A DNA stretch of 54,978 bases. Origin: a virus. Under the pieces are notes generated by a model. The model worked only from the letters and a program-made list of their open reading frames with translations. It made no database searches and was not told where the DNA came from. Below, one piece after another: positions 9,046-17,517 of the stretch (the first letter of the stretch is position 1; each line of letters begins with the position of its first letter). The stretch covers positions 1 through 54,978 of the IMG/VR virus record IMGVR_UViG_3300044627_004059. One strand, written 5' to 3'. The position numbers and the translations under genes are program-made.

Positions 9046-9750
9046 ATGACAAAAAAACAAAGAAAAAATTTAGAGTTAGTACATCCTGGTTTTGCTAACG
9101 GCGTTTCGATTCAATTAGCAACGAAGCAGACATTAGAAGGTCCAGATGCAACATTAACTGCAGAAGAAAAGCAAGATATTATTGATAAAGCTGCATATCA
9201 TTACGGGTTATTCTTAACAGCATTAGGCGTAAATTGGGAATCGGATCCTAATTCTTCAGATACTCCGCGTCGAGTAGCAAAAGCATATGTAAATGATTTA
9301 TGGGCTGGACGTTATAATCCAATGTCTGGTATTACTGCGTTTCCTAGTGACGGATATGATGGCATCGTATTTGAAGGAGGTATTCCTTTGACATCGATGT
9401 GTAGTCATCATCACCAGACAATTATGGGTACGGTGCATGTTGCATATATTCCAGGAGATAATAGCAATGTTATCGGATTAAGCAAATTGAATCGAGTAGT
9501 AGAACATTTTGGAAGACGCGGTGCTATTCAAGAACAATTGACAGTAGCAATTCATCACGCAATTGACGAACTTATCGAAAACAATAAAGGTGTAGCAGTA
9601 ATGATTGAAGCTACTCATAATTGTGTACAATGTAGAGGCGTTAAGCACGGCGGAGCTTCAATGAAAACGGCAAAATTATCCGGAGCATTTATGTCTGAAC
9701 CTTCTACTAGAAATGAGTTTTATGAATTCATCAAAGGTTATGGCGGATAA
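9046..9750 (+). CDS. folE: GTP cyclohydrolase I
   Basis: 234 residues. It converts GTP to dihydroneopterin triphosphate, the first step of 7-deazaguanine synthesis. The zinc ligands map to C119 and H122 (in MCSHHHQ) and C193 (in THNCVQCRGV), at the same spacing as E. coli C110, H113 and C181. IPGDNSNVIGLSKLNRVV and IQEQLT are family motifs. Phages that carry folE with queD, queE and dpdA generally use it for DNA modification, not folate. The last 11 bases overlap the next gene. Confidence 0.92.
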   Translation: MTKKQRKNLELVHPGFANGVSIQLATKQTLEGPDATLTAEEKQDIIDKAAYHYGLFLTALGVNWESDPNSSDTPRRVAKAYVNDLWAGRYNPMSGITAFPSDGYDGIVFEGGIPLTSMCSHHHQTIMGTVHVAYIPGDNSNVIGLSKLNRVVEHFGRRGAIQEQLTVAIHHAIDELIENNKGVAVMIEATHNCVQCRGVKHGGASMKTAKLSGAFMSEPSTRNEFYEFIKGYGG

Positions 9751-10672
9751 AACAGTTTGCATAGTTGGATTAGGTATTGGTAAATTATACGTTTCGGCGT
9801 GTAAATATTACAATTGGGATGTAATTACTGTAGATCAAAACAAAGCATTGAACGCAGATTACTTAAATGTAGACGATATTCCAAAAGACGTTCATATTGA
9901 TTTAGCTGTTATATGTACTCCCAATTATACGCACGAACGAGTAGCACGGCAATTAGGTTCGAGATATGTAACCAATATTGTAGTAGAAAAACCTGGATTT
10001 CAACACGCCGGATCTTGGTTAGGATTTCAACAACAATATCCTAAGTCTCGGTTATGGATGGTTAAAAACAATCAATTTAGAACTTTATTTGCGGATTTGC
10101 AAGGCAAAGAAATTGAAAAGATACAATTGTTTTGGTTGAATAAAAATAGAATTCCAGGAGCAGGAAGCTGGTTTACAGATAAGTATAAATCGTATAGTGG
10201 AGTATCTAGAGACTTAATGCCGCACTTGTTAAGTGTAGCACAAAGAACTTTAGGACACCGCATTGCGACAGAAGAGTTTACGGCACAATGTTATCGACAA
10301 TATGATATGTCGCAACTACAAAATGATTCTACATATGGTAATTATGATGCAAACGGAATCTATGATGTAGACGATTGTGCGTATTTTAAAAGCAAAACAA
10401 ACAACGTCGATATTGAATGTTTTGCTAGTTGGAAATTAGATATCGATGTAGACATCGTAGAATGGAGATTCTTTATTAAAGGAGGTTCTAATTTAACATA
10501 TGGCGTTGGATTATGTCCAGAATCTGCATATGAAACCATGTTACACGAATATATGTATGCAGATGAAGCTACATATCAACAACATCAAAAATATGATGTG
10601 GAAATACATTCAATTATTGATCACTTTGTTGAATCGGAACAAGTTCCATTATTTGCTAAACTATCTATATGA
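9740..10672 (+). CDS. Gfo/Idh/MocA-type NAD(P)-dependent oxidoreductase
   Basis: 310 residues from the ATG at 9740. An in-frame ATG at 9713 lies deeper inside folE and is less likely. The N-terminus VCIVGLGIGKLYVSA is a dinucleotide-binding Rossmann start. VVEKPG carries the EKP motif of this family, and a C-terminal alpha/beta substrate domain follows. These enzymes oxidise or reduce sugars, imines or cyclitols. It lies between folE and queD and is coupled to the MDR dehydrogenase by ATGA, so the two probably act in sequence, perhaps on a modified base or sugar. The substrate cannot be read from the sequence. Confidence 0.7.
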   Translation: MADKTVCIVGLGIGKLYVSACKYYNWDVITVDQNKALNADYLNVDDIPKDVHIDLAVICTPNYTHERVARQLGSRYVTNIVVEKPGFQHAGSWLGFQQQYPKSRLWMVKNNQFRTLFADLQGKEIEKIQLFWLNKNRIPGAGSWFTDKYKSYSGVSRDLMPHLLSVAQRTLGHRIATEEFTAQCYRQYDMSQLQNDSTYGNYDANGIYDVDDCAYFKSKTNNVDIECFASWKLDIDVDIVEWRFFIKGGSNLTYGVGLCPESAYETMLHEYMYADEATYQQHQKYDVEIHSIIDHFVESEQVPLFAKLSI

Positions 10673-11565
10673 AAACACGAATATTGCATAGCTACGGAAA
10701 TCGAGAAATCGAAGAATATGATTTTGTTTTAGGCGAAATGTCTGCAAATCAAATGTTAATCGAATCCGTATATACCGGCATTTGTAGAAGTGACATAGAT
10801 CAATATACGGGAAAAATTGCAATACCGTTTGGCCATTTCGGACATGAATCTTTAGGACGAGTAGTTAAGGTTGGAAAAAACATAAAAGAATTCCACGTAG
10901 GAGACTTAGTTGCATCGCGATGCGATCCGGCATTTTCTAAATGGTTTTATGCAGATGAAGAAAATACAGTACATGTAGATTCTATTTCACCTAACAATAT
11001 CATTGAACCAATTGCATGTTCCGTTAACATAGCATTGCAAGTACTTAAAACGAAATCTAAAAAACAAAGAATTTTATTTGTAGGCACCGGATTTGTTTCT
11101 AACATTACCGCACAATACATAAAACAAGTAGCCCCGAATTTAGACGTTTACGTAATTGGTAGTCACAACAAAGAACAATGGAATCGTTTAGGTGCCAAAT
11201 TTGTTACGTTTGATGAAATAGATTTTAAGTTTAAAACGATTGTAGAATTAAGCGGTAAATCTGAAAATTACGAAAAAGTATTATCAGTAGCCGATGCGGA
11301 AGCTGTGATATGTTTAGCAGCATCCATGGATAAACCAGTTACTACCAATTTTTGGAATTCATTATGGCAAAATCATACATACATATTTCCATCTCCTAGA
11401 ACGTCAGATTTTAAACGAAGTATGCGTATTGCAGCTAATACCGAGTTTGATTTAGATTGGGTATGGACTCACGAATATGATGCTAAAGACTTTAAACGAG
11501 CTTTTGCAGAAACTGAAACGAGAACCGGAGAAGGTCCATTTATACGTAGTTATTTAAAATGGTAA
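10669..11565 (+). CDS. Zinc-type medium-chain alcohol dehydrogenase (MDR family)
   Basis: 298 residues. The N-terminal GroES-like fold carries GICRSDIDQYTG, PFGHFGHESLGRVVKVG and FHVGDLVA. These supply the catalytic Cys, His and Glu expected of zinc dehydrogenases. The Rossmann start is ILFVGTGFVSNITAQY. The four-cysteine structural zinc lobe is missing and the protein is shorter than typical members (about 340 aa). It is translationally coupled to the Gfo/Idh/MocA gene, which suggests a two-step redox conversion. Confidence 0.75.
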   Translation: MKTRILHSYGNREIEEYDFVLGEMSANQMLIESVYTGICRSDIDQYTGKIAIPFGHFGHESLGRVVKVGKNIKEFHVGDLVASRCDPAFSKWFYADEENTVHVDSISPNNIIEPIACSVNIALQVLKTKSKKQRILFVGTGFVSNITAQYIKQVAPNLDVYVIGSHNKEQWNRLGAKFVTFDEIDFKFKTIVELSGKSENYEKVLSVADAEAVICLAASMDKPVTTNFWNSLWQNHTYIFPSPRTSDFKRSMRIAANTEFDLDWVWTHEYDAKDFKRAFAETETRTGEGPFIRSYLKW

Positions 11566-11595
11566 CTTGGAATTTTTTAATTATTTCTTTATATT
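11566..11595 (+). promoter_or_regulatory. Putative promoter before the queD operon
   Basis: CTTG at 11566-11569 (followed by G) and TATATT at 11590-11595, with 20 bases between, in the 41-base gap before the gene at 11607. Same geometry as the other promoters in the window. Confidence 0.45.
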
Positions 11596-11606
11596 AAAAT
11601 AAAACG

Positions 11607-12026
11607 ATGTTTGGAGAAAAATACTTTTATGGCAAAGAAGTAGAAGGTCCGTTAGCGGATGTTGATACTTGCTTTGTTCGCACCGAAATTCCCGGTAATT
11701 TTAAAGCATATCCCCACGTATACATGTGTATTAGTTATGTTGATATACTGATAAAGGAAGCGGATTGGAATAAAATAAACGACATCTTAGACACCAAAGC
11801 GATAGTTACATTAGAAATAACTCCGGAGCAATACAAAAAGATTCCTCCTACGATATTTAATCGTTGCAAAGTAATGTTATCATTAGATTGTCCAGAATTA
11901 GAATTTTTAAAGCAAAATGACATTGTAAAGATAGTTACAAGACCTTTTACTACTTACAATGTAACGAAATGCAATATGCAAACGTCGACAGCAGATGATT
12001 ATAAATTTGATACTAAACAAGGATAA
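11607..12026 (+). CDS. Hypothetical protein, 139 aa
   Basis: No family recognised. The protein is soluble, with a central alpha/beta stretch (SYVDILIKEADWNKIN, then AIVTLEITPEQYKKI) and four scattered cysteines. It follows its own promoter and leads the queD-queE block, so it may serve 7-deazaguanine synthesis. That is context only. Confidence 0.5.
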   Translation: MFGEKYFYGKEVEGPLADVDTCFVRTEIPGNFKAYPHVYMCISYVDILIKEADWNKINDILDTKAIVTLEITPEQYKKIPPTIFNRCKVMLSLDCPELEFLKQNDIVKIVTRPFTTYNVTKCNMQTSTADDYKFDTKQG

Positions 12027-12029
12027 TAT

Positions 12030-12170
12030 ATGGCTAAAAAAACAATTACATTTTGCACTGGAGTAGGATTGAACATGTTCTTTCCGGAATATGTTACAAT
12101 TGAAGTTCCTATTAAAACAGATACAGAAATTAAAAAACCTAAAAAATCAAAGAAAAATGGCAATATTTAA
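12030..12170 (+). CDS. Small lysine-rich protein, 46 aa
   Basis: The frame opens with MAKKTITFCTGVGLNMFF and ends in a basic, proline- and lysine-rich tail. It starts three bases after the preceding stop and overlaps queD by 14 bases, so it fills what would otherwise be a gap. Codon use looks like its neighbours. Function unknown. Confidence 0.5.
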   Translation: MAKKTITFCTGVGLNMFFPEYVTIEVPIKTDTEIKKPKKSKKNGNI

Positions 12171-12621
12171 ATCAACAAAATTATTTGATGGATACTCAAC
12201 GTGTTTCCGTCAATGGCGAGCAGATGGTACGCATTGTCAGTATCTTCACGGATATGCTGTATCGTTTAGAGTATGGTTTGAAGGAGAATTAGATCATAGA
12301 AATTGGGTATGGGATTTTGGTGGTATGAAACGAGCAAAAACTAAAATACTTGGAATGTCTCCAAAAGACTATTTTGCTTGGTTGCTAGATCATACAACAG
12401 TTGTAGCTAGCGATGACCCATACTTGGAGAATTTTCATCAAATGAATGACAATGGTATCATACAATTACGCATACTTCCAGCAACGGGATGTGAAAAATT
12501 TGCAGAGCATTTGTACAAAATAATCAACAAATTTTTAAAAGAAGAAACCGAAGGCAGAGTTAGAGCTATTAAAGTAGAAGTATACGAACACGAAAGAAAT
12601 TCGGCAAGTTATGAAGAGTAA
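12157..12621 (+). CDS. queD: QueD-like 6-carboxy-tetrahydropterin synthase
   Basis: 154 residues from the ATG at 12157, where the conserved MAIFKSTKLFDGYST begins. It would convert dihydroneopterin triphosphate to 6-carboxytetrahydropterin, the second step to 7-deazaguanine. Family marks are C27-x2-LHG, WVWDFGGMK, LLDHTTVVASDDP, GCEKFAEHLY and KVEVYEHERNSASY. It is unusual that two of the three canonical zinc histidines appear replaced: the FDxxH position is S14 and the second His of HGH is Y33. C16 or H26 may substitute. The ORF continues upstream to 12091, but that part overlaps the 46-aa gene. Confidence 0.82.
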   Translation: MAIFKSTKLFDGYSTCFRQWRADGTHCQYLHGYAVSFRVWFEGELDHRNWVWDFGGMKRAKTKILGMSPKDYFAWLLDHTTVVASDDPYLENFHQMNDNGIIQLRILPATGCEKFAEHLYKIINKFLKEETEGRVRAIKVEVYEHERNSASYEE

Positions 12622-12955
12622 TGAACAATACATGTCCTTATATGATTATCGAGGTATATCATCGCGAGAAACCGGATTAGGTCAAAAAGTCTATGAATCT
12701 GCTAAGAAAAAAGATGTTCATGTTATATACACCGATTTACCTCAGGAACGAGCAACGACAGAATATAATCGAGTAGCTACATATCCTAAATCGTTTTTAG
12801 ATGAATATTTTGGTAAAACTATTAATACTAATATGTCTATAAACGATGTATATTTACAACTAGTTGAATTGAAGAACCAGTTTGATCAATTAATTTCTAA
12901 TTTAGAATCCGATGCTGCCGATAACGTTGAGCAAGATGATGACTTACCATTTTAA
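12611..12955 (+). CDS. Hypothetical protein with SSB-like acidic tail, 114 aa
   Basis: No family recognised. The C-terminus ends EQDDDLPF, very close to the DDDIPF tip with which bacterial single-stranded DNA-binding proteins recruit partners. A likely helical, weakly coiled-coil segment (INDVYLQLVELKNQFDQLIS) lies just before it. There is no visible OB fold. It lies between queD and queE, overlapping queD by 11 bases. Confidence 0.55.
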   Translation: MKSNEQYMSLYDYRGISSRETGLGQKVYESAKKKDVHVIYTDLPQERATTEYNRVATYPKSFLDEYFGKTINTNMSINDVYLQLVELKNQFDQLISNLESDAADNVEQDDDLPF

Positions 12956-12962
12956 GGAATTT

Positions 12963-13739
12963 ATGAAACCAGGAAGAATTACAGACTACAACAAAGTCTT
13001 ACCAATTGTTGAATTATATAGATGTGTACAGAGTGAAGGTTCTCGCTTCGGAAGACCTACAATTGCGGTAAGAACTACCGGATGCACTCATCGATGCTAC
13101 TTTGGAGAAGGAGGATGGTGCGACTCTTGGTATACAAGCATTCATCCGGAAAAAGGAACATTTACATTTAATGATATTGTAGATATTTATAATAAAAATC
13201 CACATATCAAAGAAATGATGTTAACGGGAGGTTCTCCTACAATGCATCCCGCTTTGGTTAATGAGTTGACGCATTTTGCACATGAAAGAGGCATTCTTAT
13301 TACTATTGAAACTGAAGGTTCGCATTTTATTGAGACTGATTATCCTATTGGGGTTATCTCTCTTAGCCCTAAGTTTAGCAATAGCGTTCCCGTTGTGGGC
13401 ATTTCTACGCCACAAGGCACGATTACGGATGAAAAAATGGTTACGCAACATAATAAATTTAGGTTGAACTATGACGCAATTGAAAAAATGATTGCATATC
13501 ATGCAGATTATCATTATAAACCAGTATGGGATGGTTCTTTAGAAAATTTACATGAAATTGAAGAATTTCGAGTAAAGTTAAATATTCCAAAAGATAAAAC
13601 ATATGTAATGCCGGCGGGAGATACAAGAGAAGAATTAATTAAAATGTATCCGTTAGTATTTGAAATGTGCGCACAATTTGGATATAACATGACAGGACGA
13701 GATCATATCATTGCATTTGATACTAAACGAGGAGTATAA
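12963..13739 (+). CDS. queE: QueE-like 7-carboxy-7-deazaguanine synthase (radical SAM)
   Basis: 258 residues from the ATG at 12963, behind an AAGGAAT ribosome site. It would turn 6-carboxytetrahydropterin into 7-carboxy-7-deazaguanine with an Fe-S cluster and SAM. YRCVQSEGSRFGRP, the cluster cysteines C41, C45 and C53, the WCDSWYT turn, MLTGGSPTMHP and TIETEGS are typical of QueE. The cluster motif is CX3CX7C, not CX3CX2C, because of a short Gly-rich insertion before WCD. The upstream in-frame ATG at 12912 lies inside the preceding gene. Confidence 0.88.
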   Translation: MKPGRITDYNKVLPIVELYRCVQSEGSRFGRPTIAVRTTGCTHRCYFGEGGWCDSWYTSIHPEKGTFTFNDIVDIYNKNPHIKEMMLTGGSPTMHPALVNELTHFAHERGILITIETEGSHFIETDYPIGVISLSPKFSNSVPVVGISTPQGTITDEKMVTQHNKFRLNYDAIEKMIAYHADYHYKPVWDGSLENLHEIEEFRVKLNIPKDKTYVMPAGDTREELIKMYPLVFEMCAQFGYNMTGRDHIIAFDTKRGV

Positions 13740-13801
13740 TGAATTGGACAACGACAACGACATTTGGCAATTACGAAATTAAATACATTATAACAAAATG
13801 A
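13739..13801 (+). CDS. Possible 20-residue coupling peptide
   Basis: A tiny frame that starts inside the queE stop (TAATG) and ends inside the thioredoxin start (ATGA), encoding a Thr-rich peptide. It exactly bridges the two genes, as expected for a translational coupler, but it is too short to support by itself. Confidence 0.25.
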   Translation: MNWTTTTTFGNYEIKYIITK

Positions 13802-14046
13802 AACAAGTACTTTATTTTTCAGCAGAATGGTGCGGACCATGCAAAATGATAAAACCGCAAATGCAACAATTACAGTCTCAAATGACAATTACATTTATCG
13901 ATGCTGATACTAGTCCAGATACGTGTAGCAAATACAACGTAAGAAATGTTCCTACATTGTTGGTAATTAAAAATGGTATGGAAGCAGGTCGATTAGTAGG
14001 CACTGCAATAACCAAAGATGCAGTAATAAATTTGTATAATAAATAA
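13798..14046 (+). CDS. Thioredoxin
   Basis: 82 residues. It carries the redox active site W11-CGPC-15, then DADTSPDTCSKYNVRNVPT with the conserved cis-proline, and ends soon after the last helix, so it is a minimal thioredoxin. It would supply electrons to the class II ribonucleotide reductase, which needs a dithiol reductant. It overlaps the tiny upstream frame by four bases. Confidence 0.88.
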   Translation: MKQVLYFSAEWCGPCKMIKPQMQQLQSQMTITFIDADTSPDTCSKYNVRNVPTLLVIKNGMEAGRLVGTAITKDAVINLYNK

Positions 14047-14058
14047 AAGGAATAAGTT

Positions 14059-14358
14059 ATGAATTGGAAACCAATTGGAGATCAAGTACTCCTTAAAGAA
14101 CTAGAAAAACAAGAAAAAACTAAAAGTGGTATCATCATGATGGCAGGTATGGATGAATACATTGAATGCGATGTGATGGCAGTAGGCGATGGGTTGTTTA
14201 CTCAAACTGGTAATAAAATACCAATGACAGTAAAAGTAGGAGACCGAGTAAAAATCTATTCCGGAAATTTAGGTTCGCAAAAGAAAGTACAATTAGAGTC
14301 CGACGAATTTGTTTTAGTTCGTGAACATGAAATTGCAATGATAAATACGCGTCCATGA
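14059..14358 (+). CDS. GroES-like co-chaperonin
   Basis: 99 residues. WKPIGDQVLLKELEKQEKT at the N-terminus, then KSGIIM (mobile loop region), VGDGLFTQTGNKIPMTVKVGDRVKIYSG and EFVLVREHEI match the GroES beta-barrel. It probably replaces or modifies host GroES when the host chaperonin folds phage proteins such as the capsid, as T4 gp31 does. An AAGGAAT ribosome site lies upstream. Confidence 0.85.
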   Translation: MNWKPIGDQVLLKELEKQEKTKSGIIMMAGMDEYIECDVMAVGDGLFTQTGNKIPMTVKVGDRVKIYSGNLGSQKKVQLESDEFVLVREHEIAMINTRP

Positions 14359-14591
14359 TTGAGACGTTAGGATGGGTCTGTACGGCATTGGTATTGATTG
14401 GTTTCATTGTCAATGCCAACGGACGTTTTCTTCCAGCATTAATTTGGTGGATTGTAGGCGATATTGGTTGGATTATATATGATATTTACATACATAATAT
14501 TAGCCATATGGTTTTAGGATTAGTTATAATAGCAATAAATAGTTACGGTATCATACGATACTATAAAAATAAACGATGTATCAAGCAATAA
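14355..14591 (+). CDS. Small membrane protein, 78 aa
   Basis: Three hydrophobic segments (about residues 5-21, 27-46 and 50-66) are followed by a basic tail, so the protein should be inserted in the inner membrane. I cannot name the family with confidence. It resembles short integral membrane proteins found in marine phages and bacteria. It overlaps groES by four bases and the polymerase by sixteen. Confidence 0.6.
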   Translation: MIETLGWVCTALVLIGFIVNANGRFLPALIWWIVGDIGWIIYDIYIHNISHMVLGLVIIAINSYGIIRYYKNKRCIKQ

Positions 14592-17080
14592 ATTACGATA
14601 AAAAAACAGGCACGATGCACGTCTGGGATGATGAAATTGGGCATCAAAAGTTTGCATTTAAACCATATGCATTTTTACCAGACGATAACGGTCAATATCA
14701 ATCATTAGATGGAACTAAACTCTCTAAAGTTTCAGGAAATCATAAAGACAATTCAAAAGCATTTGAATCGGATTTAAATGAAGAAGTTCGAACGCTTATT
14801 GATTTGTATTACGATTCAGATTTAGTTTCAAAAGGACATCGCGATTTCTTTTTTGATATTGAAACGGAACGAGATGAAAACGGATATTCTACTGCTGAAG
14901 AAGCACGTGCACGTATAACATCGATTGCATATTTCGATAAAGCCGGTAAAAGAAAAGGCGTATTGCTATTAGACGAAGAACGCAGACTTACACAAAAAAT
15001 ATCAGTTGATAATGTAGAAGTATTTGACAATGAGTCGAACATGTTAACTCGATTTATTAATTTATTTGCAGAAATACAACCTACCGTTATAACGGGATGG
15101 AATACGGATAATTACGATATTCCGTACATGGTTAATCGCATTAAAAAATTATTAGGATCTGGTGCTGTTAAAAAACTATCTCCTGCAGGTATTGTAGAAT
15201 GGAATAAACATCGAGAACGATACAAAATATTTGGAGTATCTAGTTTAGATTATTTAACATTATACAAGAAATTTACATATACAGAACTTGCAAATTATCG
15301 TTTAGATACGGTTGCTAAAAAAGAATTGGGTCGAGGTAAAGTTGAATACGAAGGAGATTTAAATTATTTGTTTGCAACTGACATTGAAAAATTCGTAGAA
15401 TATAACATGACCGACGTTGATTTGGTTTATGAATTAGACGAAAAGTTACAAATGCTTAATCTTGCAAGAACTATATGCCATAAAGGACACGTTCCGTATG
15501 AAGATGTATATTATGCATCTAAATACTTGGATGGTGCTGCTATTGTAGATTTAAAACGTAAAGGATTGGTTGCTCCACCTAAAGCATTTAGATTTGTTGA
15601 AGATGAATCAATCGAAGATTTAGCAGGTGCATATGTAATGGCTCCCGTTCCTGGATTGTATAAATGGATATATGACTTAGATTTAACTTCTCTGTATCCA
15701 AGCATCATCATGACATTAAATATATCTCCGGAAACTAAAGTAGGAGTAATAGAAAAATGGAATCAAGAAGTATTGTTAAAGCCAGAACCGCAACAAGTTA
15801 AATTTACAGATGGAACGTTTGTACAAAACGTTAAACAATGGTTAACCGATAATAAATATACAGTAGCTAGTAACGGTACAGTGTATCGAACCGATATTAA
15901 AGGATTTTTACCGGCAATATTAGAAACATGGTTTGATGAACGCGTTACATATAAAAATAAACGCGATGAATATGAAGTTGGTTCTGAAGATTATAAATTT
16001 TACGATGCATTACAAAATACACAAAAAGTATTGCTTAATTCATTTTATGGAGTATTAGGATTAAAAACGTTTCGTTTTCACGATTTAGATAACGCAGGTG
16101 CTATTACGGCAACTGGACAAAATGTTATTAAATTTTCACAACGAGTAATCAATTCGTATTATACTAAAGAAATTGGTAAGTCGCATTTTATTAATGCAAC
16201 CGGAGGACAAGCAGAATTTGCATTTTATACAGATACAGATTCCGCATTTATTTCGGCTCTTCCTTTGATACAACATAGATATCCGAATTGCGATGAATCC
16301 GATGAAAAGTTCATGGTAGATAAAACCAATGAAATTGCATCCGAAATACAACGTCATGTAAATCGTATGTATGATCAATATGCTTTGGCATTTCATAACA
16401 CCGCAACACATCGTTGGCAAATTAAACAAGAATATGTTGCAAAATCTGGTTTATGGATTGCCAAGAAACGATATGCACAATGGGTAATTTACAAAGAAGG
16501 AAAACCTACGGATAAATTAGATATAAAAGGTTTAGATGTAGTTCGTTCATCATTTCCAGAAGATTTCAAAATGATAATGAAAGAAACACTTTGGCATATT
16601 CTTAAAGAAAAAGATAAAACAGAAACATCGAATATGATTCATGCATTTAAAAAACAAATACAATCTTCCGATGTATTAAATGTAATGAAAAACTCCGGAG
16701 TAAAAGAAATATCAAAATTCATAAAAGGACGAAAGCCATTCACCGGATATCTTAAAGGAACTCCCGCACATGTTAAGGCTGCAATTAATTTTAACGATTT
16801 CTTGCATATGTACGAAGTTAAAGATGTAACTGCTATACAAAATGGAGAAAAGGTGAAATGGGCATATTTAGCAGATAATCCATATGGAATGGATACGATG
16901 GCACTTCGAGGATATCAAGATCCTAAACCTATCATAGAATTTGTAGAACAATACATAGACAGAAATAAAATCTTTGAAAAAGAATTGAAAAATAAATTGG
17001 ATGATTTTTATGCGGCTATGAATTGGGGCGCATTTCCAGAAAATAATTCAGTTGCAAAGTTTTTTAGTTTTGGAAAATAA
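14576..17080 (+). CDS. Family B DNA polymerase (T4 gp43-like)
   Basis: 834 residues, close to T4 gp43 (898). The main replicase. The 3'-5' exonuclease motif FFDIETERD is near residue 92, with later exo motifs TGWNTDNYDIPY and YNMTDVDLVYELD. Polymerase motif A is DLTSLYPSIIM near 368, motif B is KVLLNSFYGVLG, motif C is YTDTDSAF near 551, and KKRYAQ follows. All expected catalytic aspartates are present. It would work with the clamp (20119) and clamp loader (21267, 22622). The start overlaps the upstream membrane protein gene by 16 bases. Confidence 0.93.
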   Translation: MYQAINYDKKTGTMHVWDDEIGHQKFAFKPYAFLPDDNGQYQSLDGTKLSKVSGNHKDNSKAFESDLNEEVRTLIDLYYDSDLVSKGHRDFFFDIETERDENGYSTAEEARARITSIAYFDKAGKRKGVLLLDEERRLTQKISVDNVEVFDNESNMLTRFINLFAEIQPTVITGWNTDNYDIPYMVNRIKKLLGSGAVKKLSPAGIVEWNKHRERYKIFGVSSLDYLTLYKKFTYTELANYRLDTVAKKELGRGKVEYEGDLNYLFATDIEKFVEYNMTDVDLVYELDEKLQMLNLARTICHKGHVPYEDVYYASKYLDGAAIVDLKRKGLVAPPKAFRFVEDESIEDLAGAYVMAPVPGLYKWIYDLDLTSLYPSIIMTLNISPETKVGVIEKWNQEVLLKPEPQQVKFTDGTFVQNVKQWLTDNKYTVASNGTVYRTDIKGFLPAILETWFDERVTYKNKRDEYEVGSEDYKFYDALQNTQKVLLNSFYGVLGLKTFRFHDLDNAGAITATGQNVIKFSQRVINSYYTKEIGKSHFINATGGQAEFAFYTDTDSAFISALPLIQHRYPNCDESDEKFMVDKTNEIASEIQRHVNRMYDQYALAFHNTATHRWQIKQEYVAKSGLWIAKKRYAQWVIYKEGKPTDKLDIKGLDVVRSSFPEDFKMIMKETLWHILKEKDKTETSNMIHAFKKQIQSSDVLNVMKNSGVKEISKFIKGRKPFTGYLKGTPAHVKAAINFNDFLHMYEVKDVTAIQNGEKVKWAYLADNPYGMDTMALRGYQDPKPIIEFVEQYIDRNKIFEKELKNKLDDFYAAMNWGAFPENNSVAKFFSFGK

Positions 17081-17098
17081 GATTTATTTTCTTATATT
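17069..17098 (+). promoter_or_regulatory. Putative promoter before the 17104 gene
   Basis: TTTG at 17069-17072 (followed by G) and TATATT at 17093-17098 with 20 bases between. The first box is inside the last codons of the polymerase gene. It drives the nucleotidyltransferase, QueD-fold, glycosyltransferase and dpdA block. Confidence 0.5.
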
Positions 17099-17103
17099 AT
17101 AGT

Positions 17104-17517
17104 ATGAAACAAGGAGTTATAGCTGGCAATTTTGATGTAATACATCCGGGTTATATTAAAATGTTTAAAGAATGTAAAGAAAATTGCGACGATCTTGTAG
17201 TATTATTACATACCGATCCGACAATAGAACGACCGGAAAAATGTAAACCTATTTTATCCGTTGAAGAACGGCAAGAAATGTTATTTGAATTAGGTATTTC
17301 GGCAGTTATTCCATACACATATGAAAATGAATTATATGAATTACTTAAACATGGAAATTACGATGTTAGATTCTTAGGAGACGATTATATAGGAAAGTCG
17401 TTTACAGGGGATGATTTAGATATTCCAATACATTACTTAAATAGAGACCACGGTTGGTCTACAACTAAATTTAAAAAGTTAATAGCAGATGAAGTACAGC
17501 GTAGTAGTAACATTTAG
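17104..17517 (+). CDS. Cytidylyltransferase-like nucleotidyltransferase (TagD-type)
   Basis: 137 residues. GNFDVIHPGYIKMF holds the HxGH signature as H14-P-G-Y17, and HGWSTTKFKK at the end corresponds to the RSSTxxK motif. The length fits glycerol-3-phosphate cytidylyltransferases. It would activate a small phosphorylated alcohol or sugar as a CDP- or ADP-adduct. It leads the operon with the QueD-fold protein, glycosyltransferase and DpdA, so it may supply an activated group for DNA or surface modification. The last HxGH His is replaced by Tyr. Confidence 0.72.
   Translation: MKQGVIAGNFDVIHPGYIKMFKECKENCDDLVVLLHTDPTIERPEKCKPILSVEERQEMLFELGISAVIPYTYENELYELLKHGNYDVRFLGDDYIGKSFTGDDLDIPIHYLNRDHGWSTTKFKKLIADEVQRSSNI

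Noticed and set aside
9713-9739. Start of the Gfo/Idh/MocA gene at 9713
   Set aside because: The extra nine residues lie in the folE 3' end. The ATG at 9740 gives the typical short overlap and Rossmann start.
14355-14591. Possible PnuC or small multidrug transporter
   Set aside because: The size and three helices do not fit either family, so I left it as an unnamed membrane protein.
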